A DNA stretch of 64,000 bases from Flavobacterium nitrogenifigens (lineage in GTDB: Bacteria; Bacteroidota; Bacteroidia; Flavobacteriales; Flavobacteriaceae): positions 40,322 through 104,321 of the forward strand of contig NZ_QJRI01000163.1 of the NCBI RefSeq assembly GCF_003254565.1. The letters are read 5' to 3'. Positions 42,247 to 50,352 of the stretch are shown here, one piece after another. The notes beneath the pieces were generated by a model that saw only the letters and a program-made list of their open reading frames with translations, ran no database searches and was not told the DNA's origin. Position numbers and translations under genes: made by a program. Position 1 is the stretch's first letter. Every line of letters starts with the position of its first letter.

Positions 42247-42325
42247 TAGCCCCGATAGAAGTGGAAATCCTTTTGTGGTGGTCCCGATAGCTATCGGGAA
42301 CCACAAAAGATTGGAACGAATAGCG
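42247..42325 (-). repeat. Intergenic hairpin repeat, copy 3 (variable-stem family, nested)
   Basis: Outer arms CTTTTGTGGT (42270-42279) and ACCACAAAAG (42300-42309) enclose a perfect 16-bp palindrome CCCGATAGCTATCGGG (42283-42298). Read on the minus strand it has the same flanks as copies 1 and 2 (CCCGCT before the stem, AGGAT and CTATCGGGGCTA after it). Confidence 0.75.
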
Positions 42326-42368
42326 GGACAAGTCGTTATGAAAACACGAATCTTGTGCTTCTAAAAAA

Positions 42369-44111
42369 TCACATAATCAATCGCACACCGCCTAGATCGG
42401 CTACACGATAGGAGAATTTATTTCCAGGAGAACCAATAAACATGAAGTTTTTTGGGATTTTCCATTTTTCGGAAAGTTCGTCAATAATTTCTGGACCAAA
42501 TACGCCTTCAATTTCTATAAATTCAATGTCGAGACTGTCATAAGCACGATCCAAAACTTCTAAATCTTTTTTTAGAGCTTCGTTATCGACAGTGTCTTTT
42601 TTTACATGAACAATTTTAAGTTTCTTAGTAGTTTCGTTGTCTTCTACATATTGTAAGACTTTGTTCAAGATTGTAATATCATCTCCTTTTGTAAAGAAAA
42701 CGAACTCTTGAGAGTTGATTTTTGAACTTAAACTTTCTAAGTAACGATTACTGAGAATAACCATTTTGCGTAATGGCTGATAAAAATATTCTAGAGCTTC
42801 AATTAATAAGCGTATCAAAGTAACACGATTCAGCATAATTCCGATAAAGATTAAAGCAGGAATCATGTATTGCAAAAATGTATAAAACGAATTGATATTT
42901 AAGGACATGTTTCCTAAAAATGCTGCAATGACAAAGAATACGGCAGTAACAACAGCAATACCTCTGGCACGTTCTGGTCTAGGAAGTTTTCTTCGTTTAT
43001 ATTTTAAAAGTAAATTTCCGATTCCGAAAAGCGCCATAACAGCTAAGAAAGAAAAAGTATAAACTCCAGCCAGAGATTCTAAATGCCCGTTTGTAGCAAA
43101 TAGGACTGATAAACATAGAATCAAGAAACTTATGACGATTCGGTAATGAGATCCTCTTTTATTCTGTTTTAGGAAATAATTTGGCAAAATTCTATCTAAT
43201 GTCATTCGGTTTAGAAGCCCAGAAACACCAACAAATGAAGTTAGGACGGCTCCACATAGCACCATAACTGCATCTATAGAAATAAGCCAAGCAAGCCAAG
43301 CTCCTCCTGTGGTATCTCCTAAATGCGCAAGAAGTGATTCTTTATTCTCTCCAACTTCTGTTAACGGAATTACGCTAATTAATAAAATGGCAATTACGGG
43401 ATTGAAAAAACTCACGATTCCCCACATGTTACGAAGTGTTTTAGGAAAAACACCATGTTCCTGTTCTTCTACAAAGTTGGCTGAACTTTCGAAACCTGAA
43501 ATCCCTAACATGGCAGCAGAAAACCCAAGAAAAAGAGCAGTTTTAATGCTTCCTGAAGCAATTGGTGTCTGCCAATTGATATGAAAAGTATCTAAACCAT
43601 GTGACAAAACAAACCAAGCTGATGCTAAAACTAGCAAAGTTAAAGTTCCGATATGTGTCATGAAAATGATAACAGCCACAAATGCAGATTCTCCAATTCC
43701 TAAAATAGCCAATCCTGTAAACAGGACGAGAACAACTACTGTTGCTATGGTAACATTAAGTCCTTCAAAAATTCCGTGTAAATAATGCATTCCTTCTGAA
43801 GCTGAAATTACAGCGGTTGCCATATAGGACAAAACGGTTAGTGTTGCGGCAACAGAAGCCAAACGTTTTGTTGAAGTATTTAATAAAACATTGTAAGCGC
43901 CACCATTTAAAGGAATTGCTCCAACAACTTCTGCATAAATTTTTCTGAAAAGAAATAATACGACAGCAACAATTAGGAGTGAGATCCAAGCATATTGTCC
44001 TGCATACAAAATAGTCAAAGCCGAAACATAAAGGCAAGAAGAACTAATATCGTTTCCGCAAATTGCAGTTGCCTGTAATTGATTTAATTTTTTGTGTACG
44101 ATTTCTTTCAT
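42369..44111 (-). CDS. APC-family amino acid permease with a soluble C-terminal domain
   Basis: A 580-residue protein. Residues 1-440 form a 12-helix APC permease, starting with LNQLQATAICGNDISSSCLY and including VGAIPLNGGAYNVLLNTSTKR (TM2-3) and MLGISGFESSANFVEEQEHGVFPKTLRNM (TM6). The last 130 residues are soluble and alpha/beta (EFVFFTKGDDITILNKVLQYVEDN, KLKIVHVKK, FMFIGSPGNKFSY), suggesting a universal-stress-protein-like sensor domain. Substrate unknown. The gene is preceded by the hairpin repeat copy 3 in its 3' region. Confidence 0.85.
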   Translation of the reverse strand: MKEIVHKKLNQLQATAICGNDISSSCLYVSALTILYAGQYAWISLLIVAVVLFLFRKIYAEVVGAIPLNGGAYNVLLNTSTKRLASVAATLTVLSYMATAVISASEGMHYLHGIFEGLNVTIATVVVLVLFTGLAILGIGESAFVAVIIFMTHIGTLTLLVLASAWFVLSHGLDTFHINWQTPIASGSIKTALFLGFSAAMLGISGFESSANFVEEQEHGVFPKTLRNMWGIVSFFNPVIAILLISVIPLTEVGENKESLLAHLGDTTGGAWLAWLISIDAVMVLCGAVLTSFVGVSGLLNRMTLDRILPNYFLKQNKRGSHYRIVISFLILCLSVLFATNGHLESLAGVYTFSFLAVMALFGIGNLLLKYKRRKLPRPERARGIAVVTAVFFVIAAFLGNMSLNINSFYTFLQYMIPALIFIGIMLNRVTLIRLLIEALEYFYQPLRKMVILSNRYLESLSSKINSQEFVFFTKGDDITILNKVLQYVEDNETTKKLKIVHVKKDTVDNEALKKDLEVLDRAYDSLDIEFIEIEGVFGPEIIDELSEKWKIPKNFMFIGSPGNKFSYRVADLGGVRLIM

Positions 44112-44191
44112 CAGTATTTAGAATTAACACTTTTAGTAAAATAATAGGTAACAAAATAATTATAATCGGGAATGAGGCAGATATCGAAGAT

Positions 44192-44662
44192 CTATTTGGT
44201 ATTCTGAAATTGTTTTAATGCCAACAAAGCTTGTGATTGTACTTTTTTCTGGAAAAACCCTGTCCAACCAAGTAAATAACCGGTAAGACCAAAAGCTTGT
44301 TTTGACCATTTCCAGACATCAAAACTATCGGTATGTTTGATAATTAAGCCGTCTTGGAATATAAATTCGGCCGAAATTTTGTTGATGACTTTTCTGTTTG
44401 TTTTGCTAAAATTATAAGTGGCTGTCCAATTTGCTGAACCGATAGAATCGTCTGCTTTTACATTTGAAAATTCAATTTTCAAATTGCCTTTACTTTTTAA
44501 AAGCAGCATTTCCCACATTTTAGAAACCTGTTCTTCTTTTAACAAACCAAAAGCAGGATCAACAAAATGAACTTTTGGATGATAACATTCGCTCATTGTT
44601 TTGGCGTCTGCATTTGCGAAAGCAGTATAGAATTTTGTAATCAAGGCTTCATTTGAATTCAT
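44192..44662 (-). CDS. NTF2-like (SnoaL-type) protein
   Basis: A 156-residue protein whose first 120 residues form a SnoaL-like NTF2 fold (FYTAFANADAKTMSECYHPKVHFVDPAFGLL, then ANWTATYNFSKTNRKVINKISAEFIFQDGLI and HTDSFDVWKW). A C-terminal helix with WGTG-like aromatic residues (GLTGYLLGWTGFFQKKVQ) may line a cavity. A small-molecule isomerase or binding role is possible, but no catalytic residue can be assigned. It heads or stands beside a group of minus-strand small genes. Confidence 0.82.
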   Translation of the reverse strand: MNSNEALITKFYTAFANADAKTMSECYHPKVHFVDPAFGLLKEEQVSKMWEMLLLKSKGNLKIEFSNVKADDSIGSANWTATYNFSKTNRKVINKISAEFIFQDGLIIKHTDSFDVWKWSKQAFGLTGYLLGWTGFFQKKVQSQALLALKQFQNTK

Positions 44663-44709
44663 AAAATAATATTTATGTTAAATATAAGATTTATTATATT
44701 AAAAAATCA

Positions 44710-45234
44710 CTATAAAACACTAATTTCTTTAGCTGTATCAAATGTCTTCTTAGATTTATCAAATGCTGTAGAGAAATACTTTACTTTGCTATACGCTGTA
44801 AAATGTCCAGTTAGATTCCCTGAAATATCGGGTCCACCTGCAATGATGAATCTTATAGCATAAATATCAGTTTTTTTAAGCTTTAGCCATTCTGCAGGAG
44901 TGAAATAATAGTAAGCAGTAGTTTTGCCGTCTGCAGATTCTTTTACATTCTTGTCTGTGCAAGCAATAACATCGGCATTTGTCAAATCGACGTAAACACC
45001 TCCAGCAATTTTTGCTTTGTCATTTGCTGTAGAAACAGTTAGTTTTAAAATACCTCCTTTTTCTGTTTTAGCTATCTGTACATTAATTTCACCAGAGTAC
45101 GCGTATTTCTCGCAGATGAAAGTATATTCTTGTGTTGCAGGATAAGGTGCAGATCCTTTTACACTGATAGTTTGCTGTGCTGAAGCAAATGTTGAAACAA
45201 ATAATAAAAGAAGAAGTGGTAGTTTAAAATTCAT
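44710..45234 (-). CDS. Secreted hypothetical protein
   Basis: A 174-residue protein with a signal peptide (MNFKLPLLLLLFVSTFASAQ). The mature part is beta-rich (YTFICEKYAYSGEINVQIA, GGILKLTVSTANDKAKIAGGVYV, TDIYAIRFIIAGGPDISGNLTGHF) and I do not recognise the family. It follows the lipoprotein gene by 12 bases on the same strand, so the four genes from 44710 to 47077 form an operon. Confidence 0.72.
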   Translation of the reverse strand: MNFKLPLLLLLFVSTFASAQQTISVKGSAPYPATQEYTFICEKYAYSGEINVQIAKTEKGGILKLTVSTANDKAKIAGGVYVDLTNADVIACTDKNVKESADGKTTAYYYFTPAEWLKLKKTDIYAIRFIIAGGPDISGNLTGHFTAYSKVKYFSTAFDKSKKTFDTAKEISVL

Positions 45235-45246
45235 AAGTATCGTAAT

Positions 45247-45723
45247 TTATTGATCGGCTAATTTGGCATCAAATTTTTCATCCCAATCCATAGATTTTAT
45301 GGCAGAAATGAGATTGTCTTCATTTACAAAGATGCGCAGCTCTTTGTTAGCTACTTTTTTTGTGTACAAAGCATGATAGCGGTAAATGACTTCATGTTTG
45401 GTTTTGTAAACTCCATCTAATTTTAAATCTATAAAACTTCCGTAGTATTGTCTAAATCTTTGGCAGGTTTTGGTTAAACGCTCTTCAGTTGTGTTTTCCA
45501 TAACCGTTTTAGTTACTTCAGTTTCATTAAAAGGTTTAAATTTTGAAGTATTACAAGTTTCTAAGACTCTTTTTCCTAAATCATACGCTTTACGCTGCTG
45601 ATTTGCATTTACATCTGCTCCAGAAACCTTTTTAACTTTCAAATCTTCTGTATCTCTGCTTACGGTTTTAGATTTACATCCGATTAATAACAACAAACAT
45701 ATAATCAATCCTGCTTTCTTCAT
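45247..45723 (-). CDS. Small lipoprotein
   Basis: A 158-residue lipoprotein with lipobox LLIGC (Cys16) followed by KSK, so it probably stays on the periplasmic side. The mature protein is helical with later strands and contains ETCNTSKFKPFNETEVTK and a YRYHALYTKK segment. The family is unknown to me. It lies 6 bases after the M23 peptidase gene and 12 bases before the secreted-protein gene, within the same operon. Confidence 0.75.
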   Translation of the reverse strand: MKKAGLIICLLLLIGCKSKTVSRDTEDLKVKKVSGADVNANQQRKAYDLGKRVLETCNTSKFKPFNETEVTKTVMENTTEERLTKTCQRFRQYYGSFIDLKLDGVYKTKHEVIYRYHALYTKKVANKELRIFVNEDNLISAIKSMDWDEKFDAKLADQ

Positions 45724-45729
45724 AACTAT

Positions 45730-46407
45730 TTAAGTAATTTTTAATAATAAGTTAGGATCGGGACAATTTTCGATATAAAAGTTTAGGTCGCCTGTATTGC
45801 AGACACCAGGATAGTCTCCGTGATAATCACCAATATTGTGGATGATTTGAAAATGGACATGAGGGGCGTAATCTCCATTTACTGAGGCATTTCCTAAGCT
45901 GGCAATTTTATCACCTTTCTTAAAATAGTCTCCGATCTTTAGATTCTCTATACTTTCTAACGATAAATGTCCGTATAAAGTATAAAATTTTTCCTTTTCA
46001 ACTTCGTGCTCTAATATAATAGTAGGACCATAATCGCCCAAACCAACATTGTTTTTAAAGCTGTGCACCTTTCCATCCAGGGCTGAAAGTACTGAGGTTC
46101 CGGCTTCTGCCCATAAATCTAATCCGATATGAATATTGCGTTCTGGTTTAGAAGCATCCAAAAAAATGGGACTTCTTTGATATAAAAATCTACCTTCTAT
46201 GTAACCTCCAAAGGCAACTTTGGCATTGTTTTCTTTTAGATAGTTTGAAATATATTTTTCAAAATCTTCTGAAGTGTCCAGTTTTTTATCGACCAATTCC
46301 TGATTTGAAACAGACAAATTTAAAGGTACATATTCAGAAAGATTAATTGAGGCATCAATAACTTTAGTAGGTGGTAAGGCGTTTAAGATTGAAGAAAGGG
46401 GTTTCAT
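45730..46407 (-). CDS. M23-type (LytM) metallopeptidase without signal peptide
   Basis: A 225-residue protein with an M23 fold in residues of about 85-200. The zinc ligands lie in ERNIHIGLDLW (His, Asp, about 90-100) and APHVHFQI (His-x-His, about 185). The tail NTGDLNFYIENCPDPNLLL resembles the M23 part of some multidomain aminotransferase-peptidase-phosphotransferase proteins. There is no signal peptide or membrane helix, so it appears cytosolic, which is unusual for peptidoglycan hydrolases. Its start lies 4 bases past the spermidine-synthase-like gene stop. Confidence 0.83.
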   Translation of the reverse strand: MKPLSSILNALPPTKVIDASINLSEYVPLNLSVSNQELVDKKLDTSEDFEKYISNYLKENNAKVAFGGYIEGRFLYQRSPIFLDASKPERNIHIGLDLWAEAGTSVLSALDGKVHSFKNNVGLGDYGPTIILEHEVEKEKFYTLYGHLSLESIENLKIGDYFKKGDKIASLGNASVNGDYAPHVHFQIIHNIGDYHGDYPGVCNTGDLNFYIENCPDPNLLLKIT

Positions 46408-46411
46408 AAAA

Positions 46412-47077
46412 TTAGGCTACTTTATTTATAATTATTAATTCGTTATGTACTTCAATGCGTGGCAGCATCTTTGTTTTAAACATTTTCGGATTTACTTCTG
46501 CAACATATTTTCTATTTCGAACATTATGAGCTTCGTCTAATATCATGGTGTTGAATAAAACAAAACCATTGTCTTTTAAAATAGTGCAGACTCTATCAAC
46601 AAAAAACTTTTCGAACAAAAAATTGGGCATATGTGTATCTTCAAAAATATCTATAATTATGAGATCATATTTTTCTTTTGTTTTCAGGACAAACTCAAAT
46701 GCATCGTCAATAATAACTTCTAACTGTTTAATTTGATTCAGGTTAAAGTACTCATTGGCAATATGAATCATATCGGGGTCAATTTCTACTCCTGTTATTT
46801 TTTCTTTGTAGGCTATCTCATCTACTAGAGTTTTTACTACGCTTCCACCAGCAACTCCTAATAGTAAAATATGCTCCATTTCTAAAATTTTATCATATCC
46901 AATATTTCGAAGTCCGTATCTTAATATACGCTGCAGACTTCCATATGAATAATTTGTGTTTTCAGTGTCCAATACTAATTCGCCATTTGCCCATGTAACT
47001 TCGATCATTTTGCTTCTGGCTGATTTTTTCTTAAATATTTTTATTGGAATTATATAACTGAAAAATTTTCGAATCAT
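46412..47077 (-). CDS. Spermidine synthase-like methyltransferase-fold protein
   Basis: A 221-residue protein with the SAM-binding fold of spermidine synthases (ILLLGVAGGSVVKTLVDE, about residues 68-85; GVEIDPDMIHIANEYF, about 95-110; LIIIDIFEDTHMP near 140). The catalytic Asp pair and the polyamine pocket are not clearly conserved, so it could be an aminopropyltransferase or another transferase. It is the first gene of the four-gene operon with the M23 peptidase, lipoprotein and secreted protein. Confidence 0.83.
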   Translation of the reverse strand: MIRKFFSYIIPIKIFKKKSARSKMIEVTWANGELVLDTENTNYSYGSLQRILRYGLRNIGYDKILEMEHILLLGVAGGSVVKTLVDEIAYKEKITGVEIDPDMIHIANEYFNLNQIKQLEVIIDDAFEFVLKTKEKYDLIIIDIFEDTHMPNFLFEKFFVDRVCTILKDNGFVLFNTMILDEAHNVRNRKYVAEVNPKMFKTKMLPRIEVHNELIIINKVA

Positions 47078-47141
47078 TTTTTATGCTTTTACTCAAATTT
47101 ACCATTAAATCTTTTATTTTGCATCAAATATTGAATCTTTC

Positions 47142-47693
47142 ATGAAAAAACTGTTATACAAATTCATCTTTTACAAGCTAATGGGCTGGAAGATAGTGGG
47201 AATGGAGAATGCTGAAGTAAAAAAATGTGTATTAGTAGTGATGCCACATACAAGCAATCATGACTTTTACATAGGTCTTTTTACCCGAGGCATATCTGGT
47301 TTGCAGATGAATTTTGTAGCAAAGAAGGAATTATTTAGATTTCCCTTTGGTTTTTATTTTAAAAATGTCGGCGGTGAGCCATTAGATCGTTCAGGCGGAT
47401 TGAATAAAGTGGATGCCATTGCTTCAATTTTTGATAGAAAAGAAATCTTTCGCTTAGCTGTTGCTCCAGAAGGAACCAGAAAAAAAGTAAATGAACTAAA
47501 GACTGGATTTTATTTTATTGCGCTTAAAGCGAATGTGCCAATTGTTCCCGTTGCTTTTGATTGGGGCAAAAAAGAAGTAAATCTAGGCAAAGCAATTTAT
47601 CCAACGGGAAATTACGAAGCCGATTATGAAATTTTGAAAAAGCACTATGAAGGTGTTTCAGGAAAAATTCCAGGAAATGGCATCAAATTGTAA
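47142..47693 (+). CDS. PlsC-type 1-acyl-glycerol-3-phosphate acyltransferase
   Basis: A 183-residue membrane-associated acyltransferase. The HX4D catalytic motif is VVMPHTSNHDFYIG (His about 34, Asp about 39). The glycerol-phosphate motif is APEGTRKK (about 107-114), followed by IVPVAFDWGKKE. The protein is shorter than typical PlsC (about 240) and belongs to the compact bacterial forms. It probably acylates lysophosphatidate or another lyso-lipid. The gene is alone on the plus strand, 64 bases from the divergent spermidine-synthase-like gene. Confidence 0.88.
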   Translation: MKKLLYKFIFYKLMGWKIVGMENAEVKKCVLVVMPHTSNHDFYIGLFTRGISGLQMNFVAKKELFRFPFGFYFKNVGGEPLDRSGGLNKVDAIASIFDRKEIFRLAVAPEGTRKKVNELKTGFYFIALKANVPIVPVAFDWGKKEVNLGKAIYPTGNYEADYEILKKHYEGVSGKIPGNGIKL

Positions 47694-47777
47694 TTTTTGA
47701 AGATTTTTTCAAACGCGTGAGAATCGCATATTTAAAAATTTTCTGGACAAAGAGTCAAATACGCGCTAATTTTTGCA

Positions 47778-48236
47778 TTATGGAGAATAGGCCTTAAAAG
47801 TGCCATTTTTATAAAATAAGACGATTTTTTCAATTTCGACATCTTCCAAATTAAAATCTGTGTTTTTTGGAGCTGAAGATTTTTTGAGTTCTCTTTTTTC
47901 TTCTTCTTCAGAACTTATTTCTATAGCCGAAAATAAATCATTTCCCATATTCTGATTTGACAGAATAGAAGGAGAGGACTTTTTAGTTTCATCCACTTCT
48001 TCATTATTGTTTTTTGGAAAAGTTCCTTTTCCTGTCAAAATCCAATATAAGTCTACATCTGGAAAAACTTCTAGAATTTTCATTACAAAATCTAAACTTG
48101 GCTTATTTCTGCCTGATAAAAGATGCGACATGCTAGAACGTTGCACTCCAATTTTATCAGCAAAAGCAGAGGCATTTAAGCCATAATATTCTAATACGGA
48201 TTCAAGTCTTTTTACAAAATCATCTATGTTTACCAT
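47778..48236 (-). CDS. XRE/Cro-type transcriptional regulator
   Basis: A 152-residue DNA-binding protein. The N-terminal helix-turn-helix (about residues 6-65) contains LNASAFADKIGVQRSSMSHLLSGRNKPSLDFVMKILE, followed by DVDLYWILTGKG. A disordered acidic linker precedes a C-terminal EKIVLFYKNGTFKAYSP motif conserved in flavobacterial XRE proteins. Its promoter and that of the divergent M14 peptidase both carry TTTAC-N4-GTAAA operators on the -7 boxes (48264-48277 and 48520-48535), so it probably represses both genes (inference). Confidence 0.87.
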   Translation of the reverse strand: MVNIDDFVKRLESVLEYYGLNASAFADKIGVQRSSMSHLLSGRNKPSLDFVMKILEVFPDVDLYWILTGKGTFPKNNNEEVDETKKSSPSILSNQNMGNDLFSAIEISSEEEEKRELKKSSAPKNTDFNLEDVEIEKIVLFYKNGTFKAYSP

Positions 48237-48263
48237 TGTAAATTCCTGTTTTAAATTCGTCCA

Positions 48264-48277
48264 TTTACAAATGTAAA
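48264..48277 (-). promoter_or_regulatory. Operator over the XRE promoter -7 box
   Basis: The palindrome TTTACAAATGTAAA at 48264-48277 contains the minus-strand -7 box TACATTTG (complement of 48268-48275). It lies 28-41 bases upstream of the XRE start. Together with the two sites upstream of the M14 gene it defines TTTAC-N4-GTAAA. Confidence 0.6.
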
Positions 48278-48463
48278 CAAAAAGAAACAGTATTCGAATA
48301 TTATTGTTGTAATTTTAATTAGAGTTCATTTTTATGTTAAATTTAAAATTTAGATAGCTAATTATAATTAACTGAAATCTATGAATTTAGATAATTACCA
48401 TTAGCTTAAAAAGCTTAAATGAAACAAGTTATCAATAGTTATACTAAATCTTGCCCAGAACTG

Positions 48464-48535
48464 TTTACAATTCTAAATTATTAATATTTTCTATAGTTTA
48501 CAATTGTAAAAATAAAGATGTTTACTTTTGTAAAC
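48464..48535 (+). promoter_or_regulatory. Operators and promoter of the M14 carboxypeptidase gene
   Basis: A perfect palindrome TTTACAATTGTAAA (48497-48510) and GTTTACTTTTGTAAAC (48520-48535) lie 24 bp apart, centre to centre. A degenerate half-site TTTACAATTCTAAA lies at 48464-48477. The second site contains the -7 box TACTTTTG (48523-48530). A TTG at 48504-48506 inside the first site is a possible -33 element, with a short 16-base spacer. The start codon is 13 bases beyond the last site. Confidence 0.65.
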
Positions 48536-48548
48536 TAATCGAAACACA

Positions 48549-49703
48549 ATGAATTTAGAACAGCTTTTTATACAGTACAAGGAACAGTCAATCTCAGGCA
48601 GATATCTTACTTTAGACCATATTAAACCGCTTTTAGATAAGTTAAATACAAATGGTCAAGTACAGATTATTGGCACATCTGTTCTAGGTGAACCTATATA
48701 TAGTTATCAAATTGGAACTGGAAAAACACGCGCATACCTGTGGTCGCAAATGCACGGAAACGAAAGCACAACAACAAAAGCTCTATTTGATTTCATCAAT
48801 TTACTGAATGACGATACCGATTTTGCAAAACAAATGCTAGATGCTTTCACATTTTATTGCATTCCAATACTTAATCCTGACGGTGCAAGACTTTATACCA
48901 GAGCAAATGCAAACGAAATTGACCTAAATCGTGATTCGCAAGATTTGACGCAACCAGAAAGTAAAGTGCTTCGCCAAGTATTTGAACAGTTTAAGCCTGA
49001 TTTCTGTTTTAATTTACATGACCAGCGAACCATATTTGGAGCAGGAACAACAGGAAAACCTGCTACGGTATCTTTTTTAGCGCCATCTTATAACGAGGAA
49101 AGAGAAGTAAACGAAAATAGATTAAAAGCCATAAATGTCATTGCAGGAATCAATGAAGAGCTTCAAAAATACATTCCTGGACAAGTTGGACGTTTTGATG
49201 ACTCCTTCAATATTAATTGTATAGGAGACACTTTTCAGTATTTAGGTGTTCCAACTATCTTATTTGAGGCAGGACATTTTCCGAAGGATTACGAACGAGA
49301 GATTACTAGGAAATTCATATTTTTCGCGTTAATTTTAAGCTTCAAACAGATATCCGAAAACGATTTAGTTAGCAATAGATTTTCCGAATATTTGAATATT
49401 TCACAAAATAATGTGGTTTTTTATGATTTTATGTATAAAAATGTCAAAATAAATTATGATGGTATCGAAATTATTACGAATTTTGTCGCTCAATACAAAG
49501 AAGAATTAATCGAAAATAAGATTCATTTTAACGCTTACATAGTTGAAGTAGGCGAGTTGGAAAATTATTTTGGACATTACGAATACGACGCAAAAGGCGC
49601 AGAATATTCGGACGATTTCCAAAACTTTCCTAAAACGGGTCAAAAAGCAAATTTTTATTTAAATAAAAATGTTAAATTTGTTAACGGATTAATAAAAAGT
49701 TAA
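48549..49703 (+). CDS. Cytosolic M14-family zinc carboxypeptidase
   Basis: A 384-residue protein. The zinc motif HxxE lies in SQMHGNESTTTK (about residues 73-76), further conserved segments are PILNPDGARLYTRANANEIDLNRD and the His in FNLHDQR (about 158), and the catalytic Glu lies in TILFEAGHFP (about 240). About 110 C-terminal residues form an unassigned extra domain. There is no signal peptide, so it works in the cytosol, perhaps on imported peptides. Expression appears controlled by the divergent XRE protein. The AsnC-type gene follows 77 bases later. Confidence 0.9.
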   Translation: MNLEQLFIQYKEQSISGRYLTLDHIKPLLDKLNTNGQVQIIGTSVLGEPIYSYQIGTGKTRAYLWSQMHGNESTTTKALFDFINLLNDDTDFAKQMLDAFTFYCIPILNPDGARLYTRANANEIDLNRDSQDLTQPESKVLRQVFEQFKPDFCFNLHDQRTIFGAGTTGKPATVSFLAPSYNEEREVNENRLKAINVIAGINEELQKYIPGQVGRFDDSFNINCIGDTFQYLGVPTILFEAGHFPKDYEREITRKFIFFALILSFKQISENDLVSNRFSEYLNISQNNVVFYDFMYKNVKINYDGIEIITNFVAQYKEELIENKIHFNAYIVEVGELENYFGHYEYDAKGAEYSDDFQNFPKTGQKANFYLNKNVKFVNGLIKS

Positions 49704-49780
49704 TTTTTATGTGAATTTGTTGTTTTTTATATATAATTTTATACTTTGTAATAGCAATTAGTAATATTAATTAAACAATT

Positions 49781-50260
49781 ATGAGTAAATTTCGTTTAGA
49801 TGAAGTAGATCACCAGATTTTAGATATGTTAATAGACAATACGAGAGTTCCGTTTACTGACATTGCAAAAAAACTATTGATATCTGCTGGTACAGTACAC
49901 GTTAGAGTTAAAAAGATGGAAGATGCCGGTATCATCATGGGATCTTCATTAGCCTTAGATTACGATAAATTAGGTTATTCATTTATTGCTTATGTAGGGG
50001 TTTTTCTTAATAATACATCTCAGACTAAATTTGTATTAGAGCGAATTAATCAAATTCCATTCGTAACTGTAGCTTCTGTAACTACAGGAAAATTCAACAT
50101 CTTTTGCAAAATTAGAGCAAAAGATACTAAGCACGCTAAAGAAGTTATCTTTATGATTGACGATATTGATGGTGTTTACAGAACAGAAACAATGATTTCA
50201 TTAGAGGAAAGTATAAACGATAAGAAGCGTTTGATGCATACTATTTTCAAAAATATGTAA
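49781..50260 (+). CDS. Lrp/AsnC-family transcriptional regulator
   Basis: A 159-residue protein with an N-terminal AsnC helix-turn-helix (about residues 6-55, DEVDHQILDMLIDNTRVPFTDIAKKLLISAGTVHVRVKKMEDAGII). A C-terminal RAM (ligand-binding) domain with YVGVFLNNTSQTKFVLERINQIP and the GKFNIFCKIRAKD strand follows. It probably senses an amino acid or related metabolite. A terminator hairpin follows 30 bases after its stop, so it is separate from ppc. Confidence 0.92.
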   Translation: MSKFRLDEVDHQILDMLIDNTRVPFTDIAKKLLISAGTVHVRVKKMEDAGIIMGSSLALDYDKLGYSFIAYVGVFLNNTSQTKFVLERINQIPFVTVASVTTGKFNIFCKIRAKDTKHAKEVIFMIDDIDGVYRTETMISLEESINDKKRLMHTIFKNM

Positions 50261-50290
50261 GAACTTTTCTTGAATGCTATATTAAAATAT

Positions 50291-50319
50291 AACCTCAAGT
50301 TTATTCTTGGGGTTTTTTT
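50291..50319 (+). terminator. Terminator after the AsnC-type gene
   Basis: The arms AACCTCAAG (50291-50299) and CTTGGGGTT (50306-50314, one G-T wobble) are followed by a T-run. It lies 30 bases past the stop and before ppc. Confidence 0.72.
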
Positions 50320-50352
50320 ATGACTAATTAACCAACCAACTATAACACGATT

